A DNA stretch of 64,000 nt from the NCBI GenBank assembly GCA_944349905.1, contig CALVNR010000001.1, positions 1 through 64,000 of the forward strand, written 5' to 3'. Shown here piece by piece: positions 1 through 9,045 of this stretch (the first letter of the stretch is position 1; every line of letters starts with the position of its first letter). The notes beneath the pieces were generated by a model, which ran no database searches, had not been told where the DNA came from, and was given only the letters and a program-made list of their open reading frames with translations. A program made the translations under genes and the position numbers. Source of the stretch: an uncultured Clostridia bacterium (GTDB lineage Bacteria; Bacillota; Clostridia; Christensenellales; UBA1242).

Positions 1-45
1 CTTTTAATCAAGGGGTCCCGGGTTCGAGCCCCGGGTAGGCCACCA
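1..45 (+). tRNA. tRNA-Lys(UUU), 3' part
   Basis: The window opens inside a tRNA. The first seven bases form an anticodon loop CTTTTAA (anticodon UUU). They are followed by the 3' anticodon stem, a variable loop, a 5-bp T stem (CCGGG/CCCGG) around TTCGAGC, the 3' acceptor strand GTAGGCC, discriminator A and an encoded CCA at 43-45. The 5' half lies outside the window. Confidence 0.9.
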
Positions 46-70
46 AAAACACCGTATTAGGTGTTTTTTT
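46..70 (+). terminator. Rho-independent terminator after tRNA-Lys
   Basis: AAAACACC and GGTGTTTT pair across loop GTATTA and run into a T tract, directly after the tRNA CCA end. Confidence 0.8.
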
Positions 71-97
71 GTTTTATAAATTAATAAATAAAACTTC

Positions 98-126
98 TTT
101 ACAAATTAATATTTTTTTGTTATAAT
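98..126 (+). promoter_or_regulatory. sigma-A promoter of tRNA-Leu
   Basis: TTTACA (98-103), a 17-bp spacer and TATAAT (121-126) form a near-consensus promoter. It starts transcription about 35 nt before the mature tRNA-Leu. Confidence 0.75.
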
Positions 127-169
127 CATAATGCACTGTTCAAAATATAAAAAAATATAATTTAGATTT

Positions 170-251
170 GCGGATATGGCGGAATGGCAGACGCGCTGGA
201 TTTAGGTTCCAGTCCGAAAGGGTGCAGGTTCAACTCCTGTTATCCGCACCA
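170..251 (+). tRNA. tRNA-Leu(UAG)
   Basis: Acceptor strands GCGGATA (170-176) and TATCCGC (241-247) pair over 7 bp. The anticodon loop TTTAGGT gives UAG, reading CUN leucine codons. A long variable arm follows, as expected of a class II tRNA. The T loop is TTCAACT, and CCA is encoded at 249-251. Confidence 0.95.
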
Positions 252-260
252 ATTTAAATA

Positions 261-289
261 AAAGGAAGCGAAATTGCTTTCTTTTTTTG
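261..289 (+). terminator. Rho-independent terminator after tRNA-Leu
   Basis: A 9-bp stem (AAAGGAAGC with GCTTTCTTT, one G-U pair) around GAAATT is followed by a T run. Confidence 0.75.
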
Positions 290-352
290 TTTTTTATTAT
301 GTTTTTGTTTATTAAATTTTATGTTTTGTGTTATTATATCTTAGAGGTTTTT

Positions 353-922
353 ATGATTAAAGTTAAAAATAAAAAAGATTCTATTGAAAAAGTTAAAGAA
401 CTTGGACTTAATTATTTTCCACAAGAAGTTTTTTCTGTTGAAGATAAAGAAGGTATTGAAAATTTTGTAAAAAAATATAATGCAGATGAATATGTTTTAA
501 GAAATACAGAAAAAGCAAAAGCAAAATTTGTTTATGTAAATGATTTAGAAGATATTTATAAAAACTTAAAAAATTTTCAAAAGAACGTAACTATTGCAGT
601 TTCTTATCGTCCTTATAAAGAAGATTTGATTTTGGTTGGAGATATAAAAGTTATAAGAAATTATAATGGAGATGTTGTTGATATTACAGCAAGAGATGAT
701 GAAGAAGCAACACAAAGAAACATTTACGAAAATCCAAAATATAACATGCATGCATCATTGGAAGATGACAGGGTTTGGAATATACCGGGATTTTCAAAAA
801 TAATGAAATATATTTCTGAGCATGAACTTTATGATGTAATAGTAGAGTTTTTGGTTTATGATTGCAAGGTTGGTATAAAAAAAGAAAATGTTGTTGTAAC
901 CGAACTTAGAACAAATTATTAA
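353..922 (+). CDS. hypothetical protein, 189 aa
   Basis: I do not recognise this protein. The start is placed at the ATG at 353 because AGAGG (343-347) lies 5 nt upstream. An upstream in-frame ATG at 287 would add 22 hydrophobic residues encoded in the terminator tail of tRNA-Leu. The protein is soluble and highly charged, with no signal peptide or membrane segment. It begins with a lysine-rich stretch and ends in alternating hydrophobic and charged segments (VIVEFLVYD, VVVTELRTNY) that look like an alpha/beta fold. It stands alone between a tRNA and a convergent Nudix gene, with which it shares a terminator. A remote nucleotide-binding fold is possible but not supported by any motif I can name. 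Confidence 0.6.
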   Translation: MIKVKNKKDSIEKVKELGLNYFPQEVFSVEDKEGIENFVKKYNADEYVLRNTEKAKAKFVYVNDLEDIYKNLKNFQKNVTIAVSYRPYKEDLILVGDIKVIRNYNGDVVDITARDDEEATQRNIYENPKYNMHASLEDDRVWNIPGFSKIMKYISEHELYDVIVEFLVYDCKVGIKKENVVVTELRTNY

Positions 923-923
923 A

Positions 924-954
924 AAAAATAGTTAGATATTTCCTAACTATTTTT
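924..954. terminator. bidirectional terminator
   Basis: AAAAATAGTTAG and CTAACTATTTTT pair around ATATTTC with A and T runs on both sides. It sits between two convergent genes and can serve both. Confidence 0.8.
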
Positions 955-1417
955 TATTTATGGAATGATTAAAATTTTCTATGTAATTATTTAAAGAATA
1001 AATAATTTTTGGTTTACAATTTAATGTTTCAATTTTGTCAACATCTATCCAATAATTAATTTCGTCTTGACTGTCAATAGTGTTAAATCCTTGTTTTTTT
1101 GTTATTGGGTGGTATTCATCAATTTCTGCATAGTAAACAAATAACAATTCTTGTACATTTTTATTTTGCCAAGCAAAAAAATCTTCCCACACGCAAATCA
1201 ATTTTAAATTTTCAATTGTTAAATCTAATTCTTCTTTTAATTCCCTTTTAATTGCATCGAGAGTTGATTCACCGATTTTAATTCTTCCTCCTGGTAAATT
1301 CCAAAAATCAAACTGTTGAGATTTATGCAACAATACTCTATTATTATTTTTTAAAAAAATCGCGACTCTAAAATTAAAACGCTCGTTATCAATACTAAAA
1401 TTGATGTCCTTTTTCAT
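947..1417 (-). CDS. Nudix hydrolase
   Basis: This is a pyrophosphohydrolase of the Nudix family; the substrate class is a nucleoside diphosphate linked to another moiety. The Nudix box is visible in the first half of the protein: G-x5-E-x7-REL-x-EE, with Asp in place of the usual final Gly (REL-KEE-LDL). The upstream FWNLPGG is typical of MutT/ADP-ribose-type members. The start is the ATG ending at 1417, giving 156 aa, because GGAG lies 6 nt before it. The two ATGs further upstream lack such a site. The gene is monocistronic and convergent with the unknown gene at 353-922. The exact substrate cannot be read from the sequence. Confidence 0.85.
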   Translation of the reverse strand: MKKDINFSIDNERFNFRVAIFLKNNNRVLLHKSQQFDFWNLPGGRIKIGESTLDAIKRELKEELDLTIENLKLICVWEDFFAWQNKNVQELLFVYYAEIDEYHPITKKQGFNTIDSQDEINYWIDVDKIETLNCKPKIIYSLNNYIENFNHSINKK

Positions 1418-1601
1418 GTTAAACTCCATAAATATATGGTACAATAAATTATTTCTAAATACAAGTAAATTGTTAACAACTTAAATGTTTTTTTGTTTAA
1501 AACTTATTTTTTGTGAAATATAATATTTATTAACTTAATTTCTTACTTGAAACAATTGCAATTAGAAATATTAATATAATTTTTAAATAATGTTAATTTA
1601 T

Positions 1602-1630
1602 TTGGAAATTATCTCTTTTTTTTATATAAT
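1602..1630 (+). promoter_or_regulatory. sigma-A promoter of the glycosyltransferase operon
   Basis: TTGGAA (1602-1607), 17 bp, TATAAT (1625-1630). A strong ribosome site AAGGAG (1645-1650) precedes the ATG at 1657. Confidence 0.7.
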
Positions 1631-1656
1631 AAATATGCGATAAAAAGGAGAGATTT

Positions 1657-2808
1657 ATGAAAATTTTAATACTTACTGTTTCAGCAGGGGAAGGTCACAA
1701 CTCAATGAGCAGGGCAATTTCAAATTACCTTTCTACTGAATATACAGATGTTGAAATAAAACAAATAGATTTATTTAAAGACGGCGAAAAAACTAAAAAG
1801 AAAAAAAGAGCAAACTGGCTTGTAAATGATGGATATTTTGCACTTGTAAAATACTTTATAGGATTTGCCAATAAAAGTTTTGAGAGATTAAAAAATAGAA
1901 ATATTAATAAAAAAGCAACAACTTTGAGAAAAACATTTATAAAACCAGCTACTCCTGATGTAGAAAAAGTTGTAAATGAATTTAAACCAGATGCAGTATT
2001 TTGTGCACACACTTTTGCAGGAATAATAATGACTGACCTAAGAAAGAAGGGAAATGAAAATGCATTAAATGCAAGAGTTGTTACAGTTGTATCAGATTTT
2101 GATGTTGCACCTTACACAGAATTATTAACTGGTGTTGATTATGTTATAACTCCTAGTGATGATTTTGATGATGTTTTAATCAACAAAGGGTTTGATATAA
2201 AGAAAAGATTGAGTTACGGAATACCAGTTCAAACAAAGTTTTCGAATCATATTGACAAACAAGAGGCAAAAAAATCTCTTGGTCTTGATTTAAACAAAAA
2301 GACTGTTATGATGATGAGTGGTGGAGTTGGTTTTGGTAACATTGCAAAAACAGTTTTAAATTTGAACAAATGTAAAGCAGATTTTCAAATTGTATGTGTT
2401 TGTGGAAGAAATGCAAAATTAAAAGAAACTCTTGAAAAATTGAAAGCAAAAGGAAAAATCAAAAAAGATATTTTCATTTATGGTTTTGTAAATAATGTAG
2501 ATGTTATTATGAGTGCTTCTGACGTTTTAATTGGTAAAATTGGTGGCGTTGCGATTGCAGAAGCCTTTAACAAACACCTTGCATTGATTGCTAATAAAAA
2601 ATTACCTTTCCAAGAATATGACAACATGGTTTTCTTAAAGGAAAGAAATGCATGTGAATACATAGATAAAAATAGCAAAGCTTATAAAATTGTAGATAAT
2701 TTCTTTTTGAATAAAGAAAAATATGAATTAATGCAAAAACAAATTGAGAGATTAAGAAAGCCAAACGCTGCTAAGGATATAGGAGATTTGCTTTATAAAG
2801 GTATTTAA
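1657..2808 (+). CDS. diacylglycerol glucosyltransferase / MGDG-synthase-like (GT28)
   Basis: The N-terminus has the SAGEGHN motif (residues 9-15) diagnostic of the MurG-like MGDG-synthase/UgtP group. These enzymes transfer a hexose from UDP-sugar to diacylglycerol at the cytoplasmic face of the membrane. The 383-aa length fits the family. The C-terminal half has MMSGGVGFGN and a GKIGGVAIAEA segment in the sugar-nucleotide pocket. No membrane span is seen, as in UgtP, which binds the membrane peripherally. It is the first gene of a tight four-gene operon with two more glycosyltransferases and UDP-galactopyranose mutase. That points to glycolipid or lipoteichoic-type anchor synthesis; the exact sugar is inference. 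Confidence 0.85.
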   Translation: MKILILTVSAGEGHNSMSRAISNYLSTEYTDVEIKQIDLFKDGEKTKKKKRANWLVNDGYFALVKYFIGFANKSFERLKNRNINKKATTLRKTFIKPATPDVEKVVNEFKPDAVFCAHTFAGIIMTDLRKKGNENALNARVVTVVSDFDVAPYTELLTGVDYVITPSDDFDDVLINKGFDIKKRLSYGIPVQTKFSNHIDKQEAKKSLGLDLNKKTVMMMSGGVGFGNIAKTVLNLNKCKADFQIVCVCGRNAKLKETLEKLKAKGKIKKDIFIYGFVNNVDVIMSASDVLIGKIGGVAIAEAFNKHLALIANKKLPFQEYDNMVFLKERNACEYIDKNSKAYKIVDNFFLNKEKYELMQKQIERLRKPNAAKDIGDLLYKGI

Positions 2809-3977
2809 TGATGAATAAGATAAAATTGGCAATGTTCAGTGATAGCTTTTTTCCAGTTTGGGGTGGTAGAGAAAGAGTTATACATGAGTGTATGAAAAAT
2901 CATGTAAAAAGAATTGATGCTAAAATGTATTGTCCCAAAATAAAAGGTTATATAAAAGGACTATCAGATAAAGAATTGCCTTATAAAGTTGTTAGGTGTA
3001 AAAGTATAAAAGTCGGGAAAATAGAGTATTTAGCAATTGCTAATAAAAAGTTTAGAAGAGATGTTGAAGAATTTAAACCGGACATAATTCATTGTCAAAC
3101 GAAATATGGTCTTATGAATTATGCTTTAAAATATAAAAAAAAATATTCCATACCAGTAGTAACAACAATTCACACAATTTATCCACAAGTTTATCAAAAC
3201 TTAAAATTCAAACCATTAATAAATTTTGCTATAAAAAGAGTAATAAAAATTTTGAATAAATGTGATGGTATTATAGCTGTATCATATTTAGCAAAAGAAA
3301 TTATGGAGAAGCAAGGAGTTAAAGTTCCAATTCACGTAATAAAAAATGGAATAGAAATCAAACATTACAATTTTAATGAGCAAACTAAGAAAGATATTAG
3401 AAATAAATATAATATAAAAAACGATAATTTTCTTATAATGTATGCAGGTTGGTTGGAACAGCGAAAGAATCTTATGTTTCAATTAAAATGCTTAAAAGAA
3501 TTATTGAAAAAAAGAGATGATATTACAATGCTCTTTGCAGGGGAAGGTTCTTTAAAACAAGAGATGGAAAAATATGTCGAAGATAACGGACTAAAACAGA
3601 ATGTTATTTTTACAGGGTATGTTTCATCAGAAGAAGAGTTATATTCTCTTTATTACACTTCAGACTTGTTCTTTTTTAGTTCTTTAATTGATAGCGATGG
3701 GCTAGTGGTTGTTGAAGCAGCAATAAATAAAACTCCAAGCTTAATACTTGAAGGGATGGCTGCGTGTGAAAGAATTACTAATAATTACAATGGTTTTATA
3801 ATTAAAAATGACATAGAAAAATGTGCTGATAAAATATTGGAAATTATTTCAGATAAAAAATTGTTAGAAAATATTTCAAAAAATGCTTTTAACACTTTGC
3901 CAAAAGATTGGGATGAAGTGAGTAAAGAGTATGAAGACTTTTATGGTAAAGTTTTGAGGAGAAAAAATGGAAAATAA
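2808..3977 (+). CDS. glycosyltransferase family 4
   Basis: This 389-aa protein is a GT-B retaining glycosyltransferase. The N-terminal domain starts with MFSDSFFPVWGGRERVIHE, and the C-terminal nucleotide-sugar domain carries FAGEGSLKQEME and the segment DGLVVVEAAINKTPSL near residue 300. Its ATG at 2808 overlaps the stop of the upstream gene by 1 nt, so the two are translationally coupled; an ATG at 2811 is the alternative start. By context it probably adds the second sugar to a glycolipid begun by the GT28 enzyme. Acceptor and donor are not deducible from the sequence. Confidence 0.85.
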   Translation: MMNKIKLAMFSDSFFPVWGGRERVIHECMKNHVKRIDAKMYCPKIKGYIKGLSDKELPYKVVRCKSIKVGKIEYLAIANKKFRRDVEEFKPDIIHCQTKYGLMNYALKYKKKYSIPVVTTIHTIYPQVYQNLKFKPLINFAIKRVIKILNKCDGIIAVSYLAKEIMEKQGVKVPIHVIKNGIEIKHYNFNEQTKKDIRNKYNIKNDNFLIMYAGWLEQRKNLMFQLKCLKELLKKRDDITMLFAGEGSLKQEMEKYVEDNGLKQNVIFTGYVSSEEELYSLYYTSDLFFFSSLIDSDGLVVVEAAINKTPSLILEGMAACERITNNYNGFIIKNDIEKCADKILEIISDKKLLENISKNAFNTLPKDWDEVSKEYEDFYGKVLRRKNGK

Positions 3978-4923
3978 ATTAGTTAGTGTCATATTACCAG
4001 TATACAATGCTGAAAAATATTTGGACCAATGTGTAGAAAGTATTCTAAATCAAACTTATAAAAATATAGAATTATTGCTTATAAACGATGGTTCAAAAGA
4101 TAAAAGCTTGGAAATTTGTAAAAAATGGGAAAAAATTGATAAGAGAATTAAAGTTTTTGATAAACCAAATGGTGGATGCTCTACTGCAAGAAATATGGGA
4201 ATAGATAATGCAAGTGGCGAGTTATTTACATTTATTGACCCAGATGATTGTATGTTAGTTAATCACATTGAAAGTTTGGTACGAGCAAGTGAAAATTTTG
4301 ATATGGGTATTGTAAACTTTTTGAGAACAAAACCACAAAATAGTTACAAGCAACTTACAATAAAACAAATTGAAAAAGAAAAGGTAAGAGAAGTAAAAAA
4401 AATGGACTATTTTAAAGGGATTTTCGCTTTTCCTACTTTTGGTGGTGGAGTTTGCTGGAATAAATTATTCAAAAAATCCATTTTAAAAGATTTAAGATTT
4501 GATGAAAATTGTTATTATTTCGATGACTTAAATTTTGTATTTAAATATTCTTTAAATTGTAAAAGCTTTGGTTTTTTGGATTTAAAAACATACATGTATG
4601 TTGTAAATCCAAATAGTAATTCTGCTAAAAACATATCTGCCAGAAAAATTACTTGTTTAAAAGGAATGCAAGATGTTGTTGATATTGCAGAAAATAATAG
4701 TAAAGATATTGCTTCTTGTGCAAAAGCTTGGCAATTTTTAGTTAATATTGAAATACTTTGGTTAATGCATATCAATAAATATAAAGATGAAAAAATAAGA
4801 GAACAAGTTTTAAGTACTTTAAAAGAAACTTATAAAGATTTTAAGAAAAATAAAAGAAATTTTCATTCGTTTAGAAAACATGGCGGTCTGGCGTATAAAT
4901 TAATGAAATTGTTTAATTATTAG
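3967..4923 (+). CDS. glycosyltransferase family 2
   Basis: This 318-aa protein has a GT-A fold: SVILPVYNAEKYL at residues 7-19, LLINDGSKD at 37-45 and the metal-binding DPDD at 91-94. No membrane segments are evident. Its start overlaps the previous gene by 11 nt. Since the next gene supplies UDP-galactofuranose, a role as a galactofuranosyltransferase is plausible, but GT2 sequence alone does not establish the donor. Confidence 0.85.
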   Translation: MENKLVSVILPVYNAEKYLDQCVESILNQTYKNIELLLINDGSKDKSLEICKKWEKIDKRIKVFDKPNGGCSTARNMGIDNASGELFTFIDPDDCMLVNHIESLVRASENFDMGIVNFLRTKPQNSYKQLTIKQIEKEKVREVKKMDYFKGIFAFPTFGGGVCWNKLFKKSILKDLRFDENCYYFDDLNFVFKYSLNCKSFGFLDLKTYMYVVNPNSNSAKNISARKITCLKGMQDVVDIAENNSKDIASCAKAWQFLVNIEILWLMHINKYKDEKIREQVLSTLKETYKDFKKNKRNFHSFRKHGGLAYKLMKLFNY

Positions 4924-4931
4924 GAGTTGTT

Positions 4932-6035
4932 ATGAAATACGATTATTTAATTGTTGGTAGTGGATTGTTTGGAAGTGTTTTTGCACATGAAGCTACAAAA
5001 AAAGGTAAAAAATGTTTAGTTATAGACAAAAGACCTCACATTGGTGGAAATATTTATTGTGAAAACATTGAAGGAATTAATGTTCATAAATATGGCGCTC
5101 ATATTTTTCATACGAGCAACAAACAAGTATGGGATTATGTAAATCAATTTACAGAATTTAATAATTATATAAATAGTCCAATGGCTATATATAAAGATGA
5201 AATTTATAATATGCCTTTTAATATGAACACTTTTTGTAGGATTTTTGAAAATGTGAGAACACCAAAACAAGCACAAGAAAAAATTGCTTTAGAAATTGCC
5301 AACGAAAATATTGACGAGCCTAAAAATCTTGAAGAACAAGCTTTAAAATTGGTCGGTAAAACTGTTTATGAAAAACTTGTAAAAGGTTATACAGAAAAAC
5401 AATGGGGACGCGCTTGCAATGAATTGCCTGCCTTTATTATAAAAAGACTTCCTTTAAGATTTACATATGATAATAATTATTTTAATGACCGTTATCAAGG
5501 TATTCCAATTGGCGGTTATAATGTTATCATCAACAAGTTGTTGGAAGGAAGTGATATTCTTTTAAATACGGATTATTTTGATTTTATAAAGAATACTAAT
5601 GATAGTTTTGAAAAAATTGTTTATACTGGTGCAATAGATGAATTTTATAATTTCAAGTTTGGAGCATTAGAGTATAGAAGTGTTTATTTTGAAACAGAAA
5701 TTTTAGATATAGAAAATTTCCAAGGCAATGCAGTTATTAACTATACTGAAAGAAGTGTTCCATATACAAGAATTATAGAACATAAACATTTTGAATTTGG
5801 AAAACAAAAAAAGACTGTTATATCAAAAGAATACTCTATTGAATGGAAGAAAGGGGTTGAACCTTATTATCCTGTTAACAACGAAAAAAACAACAATGTT
5901 TATCAACAATATTTGCAACTTGCTGAAAAAGAAAATAATGTTATTTTTGGTGGTAGACTTGGCTGTTATAAATATTATGATATGGATAAAGTTATTGAAA
6001 GTGCGTTTGAAGTTTGCAAAAAAGAATTGATTTAA
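4932..6035 (+). CDS. glf: UDP-galactopyranose mutase
   Basis: This FAD enzyme interconverts UDP-galactopyranose and UDP-galactofuranose. The Rossmann FAD motif is GSGLFGS (9-15), followed by VIDKRPHIGGN at the end of the second strand, YGAHIFHT (54-61) and the GYTEKQWGR segment of the active-site region. Length is 367 aa, typical of bacterial Glf. It is the last gene of the operon (8 nt after the GT2 stop, ribosome site AGGAG) and its stop lies in the terminator stem. It implies that this organism makes a galactofuranose-containing glycoconjugate. Confidence 0.95.
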   Translation: MKYDYLIVGSGLFGSVFAHEATKKGKKCLVIDKRPHIGGNIYCENIEGINVHKYGAHIFHTSNKQVWDYVNQFTEFNNYINSPMAIYKDEIYNMPFNMNTFCRIFENVRTPKQAQEKIALEIANENIDEPKNLEEQALKLVGKTVYEKLVKGYTEKQWGRACNELPAFIIKRLPLRFTYDNNYFNDRYQGIPIGGYNVIINKLLEGSDILLNTDYFDFIKNTNDSFEKIVYTGAIDEFYNFKFGALEYRSVYFETEILDIENFQGNAVINYTERSVPYTRIIEHKHFEFGKQKKTVISKEYSIEWKKGVEPYYPVNNEKNNNVYQQYLQLAEKENNVIFGGRLGCYKYYDMDKVIESAFEVCKKELI

Positions 6036-6050
6036 AGTCAATTCTTTTTT
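6021..6050 (+). terminator. terminator of the glf operon
   Basis: AAAGAATTGA and TCAATTCTTT pair around the stop region, followed by T residues. The stem includes the last codons of glf. Confidence 0.75.
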
Positions 6051-6083
6051 ATGCAAATTTGTTTGAAATCTTGTCTGTTTTAT

Positions 6084-6112
6084 TTGCTTATTTTTCTTAT
6101 TTTGATTATAAT
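6084..6112 (+). promoter_or_regulatory. sigma-A promoter of ppdK
   Basis: TTGCTT (6084-6089), 17 bp, TATAAT (6107-6112). The ribosome site AAAGGAG follows, before the ATG at 6143. Confidence 0.7.
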
Positions 6113-6142
6113 TATTCTTGTCAAAAAGGAGAGAAATTATTT

Positions 6143-8770
6143 ATGAAAAAATTTGTTTACTTATTTAAAGAAGCTGATGGAAAAAACAAAGCTTTATTTG
6201 GTGGTAAAGGTGCCAATCTTGCTGAAATGACAAATCTTGGTATGCCTGTTCCACAAGGTTTTACTATCACTACTGAGGCCTGCACTCAATACTATGCTGA
6301 TGGTAGAAAAATTAATAACGATATTTTAAAACAAATCAAATCTAAAATGGCTGAACTTGAAAAAATTACAGGTAAAAAATTTGGTGATGAAAAAAATCCT
6401 TTGCTTGTTTCTGTTCGTTCTGGTGCTAGGGTGTCTATGCCTGGTATGATGGATACTATCTTAAACCTTGGTCTTAATGATATCTCTGTTGAAGCTATGG
6501 CTAATAATACAGGCAACCCTCGTTTTGCATATGACTGTTATAGAAGATTTATTCAAATGTTTAGTGATGTTGTTATGCAACAAGAAAAATCTAAATATGA
6601 AAAAATTCTTGACAAGGTAAAAGAGAAAAAAGGTGTTCAATTTGATAAAGACCTTTCTGCCGAAGACCTTAAAGAAATTATTAAAATGTTTAAAGATTTA
6701 TACAAAAAATCACAAGGCGAAGAATTCCCACAAGATCCAGAAGTTCAATTAATTGAAGCTGTTAAAGCTGTTTTCCGTTCTTGGGATAACGATAGAGCAA
6801 ATGTTTACAGAAGAATGCATGACATTCCTTATGAATGGGGAACTGCTGTAAATGTTCAATCTATGGTTTTTGGAAATATGGGTGAAAACTCTGGTACAGG
6901 TGTTGCTTTCTCTCGTAACCCTGCTACTGGTGAAAACAAACTTTATGGCGAATATCTTATGAATGCACAAGGCGAAGATGTTGTTGCTGGTATTAGAACA
7001 CCATTACCAATCTCTTCTCTTGAAAAACAAAATCCTGAAGTTTATAAACAATTTGCTGAAATTGCAAAAAAACTTGAAAGACACAACAAAGATATGCAAG
7101 ACATGGAGTTTACTATTGAAAATGGCAAACTTTACATGCTTCAAACTAGAAATGGTAAAAGAACTGCAAAAGCTGCTTTAAAGGTTGCAGTTGACCTTGT
7201 TGCTGAAAAAATGATTTCTGAAAAAGAAGCAGTTATGATGATTGACCCTAAACAACTTGATGCTCTTTTGCACCCAACATTTGACCCTGCTTCTCTTAAA
7301 AAAGCTGTTGTAATTGGTGAAGCTTTACCTGCTTCTCCTGGTGCTGCTTGTGGTAAAATTTGTTTTACTGCTGAAAAAGCAAAAGAAATGGCTGTAAATA
7401 AAGAAAAAGTTGTTCTTGTAAGACTTGAAACATCTCCAGAAGATATTGAAGGTATGGCTGCAAGTCAAGGTGTTTTGACTGCTCGTGGTGGTATGACTTC
7501 TCACGCTGCCGTTGTTGCTCGTGGTATGGGTACTGCTTGCGTTGCTGGTTGCAGTTCAATCAAATTTGCACAAGATGAAAAATCTTTCACTCTTAATGGC
7601 AAAACATACAAAGAAGGAGATATAATCTCTTTTGATGGTTCTACTGGAAAAATCTATGATGGTGAAGTTAAGACTGAACCTGCAAAAATTTCTGGCGAAT
7701 TTGCTACAATTATGGCATGGGCTGATAAATATCGTGCTTTGCAAGTAAGAACAAATGCTGATAACCCAAATGATGCAAAAAATGCATTTAACTTTGGTGC
7801 AGAAGGTGTAGGTCTTTGCAGAACAGAACACATGTTCTTTGATGCTGACAGAATTCCAGCTGTTAGAGAGATGATTGTTTCTTCTACTGTTGAAGAAAGA
7901 AAAAGAGCTCTTGCAAAACTTTTGCCAATGCAAAAGAAAGACTTTAAAGGTATTTACAAATCAATGCAAGGATATCCTGTTACAATAAGATTCCTTGACC
8001 CACCACTTCATGAATTCTTGCCACATGAAGATAGCGAAATTAAAGCTCTTGCAAAAGAAATGGGAATTTCTTTTGATAAACTTAAACAAACAGTTGCTGA
8101 CCTTCATGAATTTAACCCAATGATGGGTCATAGAGGTTTAAGACTTGCTGTAACTTATCCAGAAATTGCAGAAATGCAAACACAAGCTGTTATTGAAGCT
8201 GCTATTGAAGTAAACAAAGAAAAAGGTTACAATATTGTTCCAGAAATCATGATTCCATTGACTTGTGATTGGAAAGAATTTAAATATGTTCGTGATATTG
8301 TTGCTAATAAAGCAGATGAAATTATCGCTAAGAAAGGTGTTAGCCTTAAATACAAGATTGGTACTATGATTGAAATTCCTCGTGCAGCTGTCACTGCTGA
8401 CGAAATCGCAAAATATGCTGAATTCTTCTCTTTTGGAACTAATGACTTAACTCAAATGACTTATGGCTTCTCAAGAGATGATGCTGGTAAATTCTTAGAT
8501 GTTTACTATACTAAGAAGATTTTTGAGAGTGACCCATTTGCTAGACTTGACCAAAATGGTGTTGGTAAGCTTGTTAAAATGGCTGCTGACCTTGGAAAAT
8601 CTACAAGAAAAGATATTAAACTTGGAATTTGTGGTGAACATGGTGGTGATCCTTCTTCTGTTGAATTCTGTCACAACGCTGGACTTACTTATGTTTCATG
8701 CTCTCCTTACAGAGTTCCTATTGCAAGACTTGCTGCTGCACAAGCAAATATCAAAAATCCAAGAAAATAA
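6143..8770 (+). CDS. ppdK: pyruvate, phosphate dikinase
   Basis: PPDK interconverts pyruvate + ATP + Pi and PEP + AMP + PPi, and in anaerobes often runs glycolytically. The 875-aa length matches the Clostridium enzyme. An N-terminal ATP-binding domain starts with FGGKGANLAEM. The central domain carries phosphorylatable His454 in GGMTSHAAVVARGMG. The C-terminal PEP/pyruvate barrel ends with Cys830 in GICGEHGGD. The start at 6143 follows AAAGGAG; upstream in-frame codons from 6014 cover the promoter and are not coding. Leucine is mostly CTT and alanine GCT here, unlike the TTA/TTG-rich genes around it, suggesting high expression. Monocistronic, with its own terminator. Confidence 0.97.
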   Translation: MKKFVYLFKEADGKNKALFGGKGANLAEMTNLGMPVPQGFTITTEACTQYYADGRKINNDILKQIKSKMAELEKITGKKFGDEKNPLLVSVRSGARVSMPGMMDTILNLGLNDISVEAMANNTGNPRFAYDCYRRFIQMFSDVVMQQEKSKYEKILDKVKEKKGVQFDKDLSAEDLKEIIKMFKDLYKKSQGEEFPQDPEVQLIEAVKAVFRSWDNDRANVYRRMHDIPYEWGTAVNVQSMVFGNMGENSGTGVAFSRNPATGENKLYGEYLMNAQGEDVVAGIRTPLPISSLEKQNPEVYKQFAEIAKKLERHNKDMQDMEFTIENGKLYMLQTRNGKRTAKAALKVAVDLVAEKMISEKEAVMMIDPKQLDALLHPTFDPASLKKAVVIGEALPASPGAACGKICFTAEKAKEMAVNKEKVVLVRLETSPEDIEGMAASQGVLTARGGMTSHAAVVARGMGTACVAGCSSIKFAQDEKSFTLNGKTYKEGDIISFDGSTGKIYDGEVKTEPAKISGEFATIMAWADKYRALQVRTNADNPNDAKNAFNFGAEGVGLCRTEHMFFDADRIPAVREMIVSSTVEERKRALAKLLPMQKKDFKGIYKSMQGYPVTIRFLDPPLHEFLPHEDSEIKALAKEMGISFDKLKQTVADLHEFNPMMGHRGLRLAVTYPEIAEMQTQAVIEAAIEVNKEKGYNIVPEIMIPLTCDWKEFKYVRDIVANKADEIIAKKGVSLKYKIGTMIEIPRAAVTADEIAKYAEFFSFGTNDLTQMTYGFSRDDAGKFLDVYYTKKIFESDPFARLDQNGVGKLVKMAADLGKSTRKDIKLGICGEHGGDPSSVEFCHNAGLTYVSCSPYRVPIARLAAAQANIKNPRK

Positions 8771-8780
8771 ACATAAACAA

Positions 8781-8813
8781 AAAGATAGCAAAAACAATGC
8801 TATCTTTTTTTTT
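8781..8813 (+). terminator. terminator of ppdK
   Basis: AAAGATAGCA and TGCTATCTTT pair around AAAACAA, followed by a long T run. It is also usable by veg from the other side. Confidence 0.85.
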
Positions 8814-9045
8814 ATAAACTATTTGTAAATTTTATATTTCCGCATAAAACATCATAATAAGAAAATGTTTGAACTTTTTCAGTTGTTGTTTGGACAGTGA
8901 AAACGCTTGGATATATATCTTTTATTGTTCCACTAATTTTGTCAATTTTTTTTCTTCCGCGATTTACATCCATTTCAACCATACTGCCTTTTAATGCTAG
9001 TATTTTTAATTTTGCTTCTTCTAAGCTCATTGTCATTCTTTTCAT
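8812..9045 (-). CDS. veg: Veg family protein
   Basis: This 77-aa protein matches the small Veg (DUF1021) family of Firmicutes in size and sequence: SLEEAKLKILALKG near the N-terminus and G-x-IKDIYPSVFTVQ, then a YYDVL-x-GNIK ending. Veg was described in Bacillus subtilis as a vegetatively expressed protein linked to biofilm and spore outgrowth. The ribosome site AAAGGAG lies upstream of the ATG at 9045. It is divergent from the SPOCS/LysM gene. Confidence 0.85.
   Translation of the reverse strand: MKRMTMSLEEAKLKILALKGSMVEMDVNRGRKKIDKISGTIKDIYPSVFTVQTTTEKVQTFSYYDVLCGNIKFTNSL

Noticed and set aside
7556..7933. Open frame on the minus strand inside ppdK (and similar frames inside murE, dnaK, ftsZ and fakA)
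   Set aside because: They overlap strongly supported genes, have no ribosome site or family features, and their Cys/Phe/Ser-rich sequences are what antisense reading of AT-rich genes gives.
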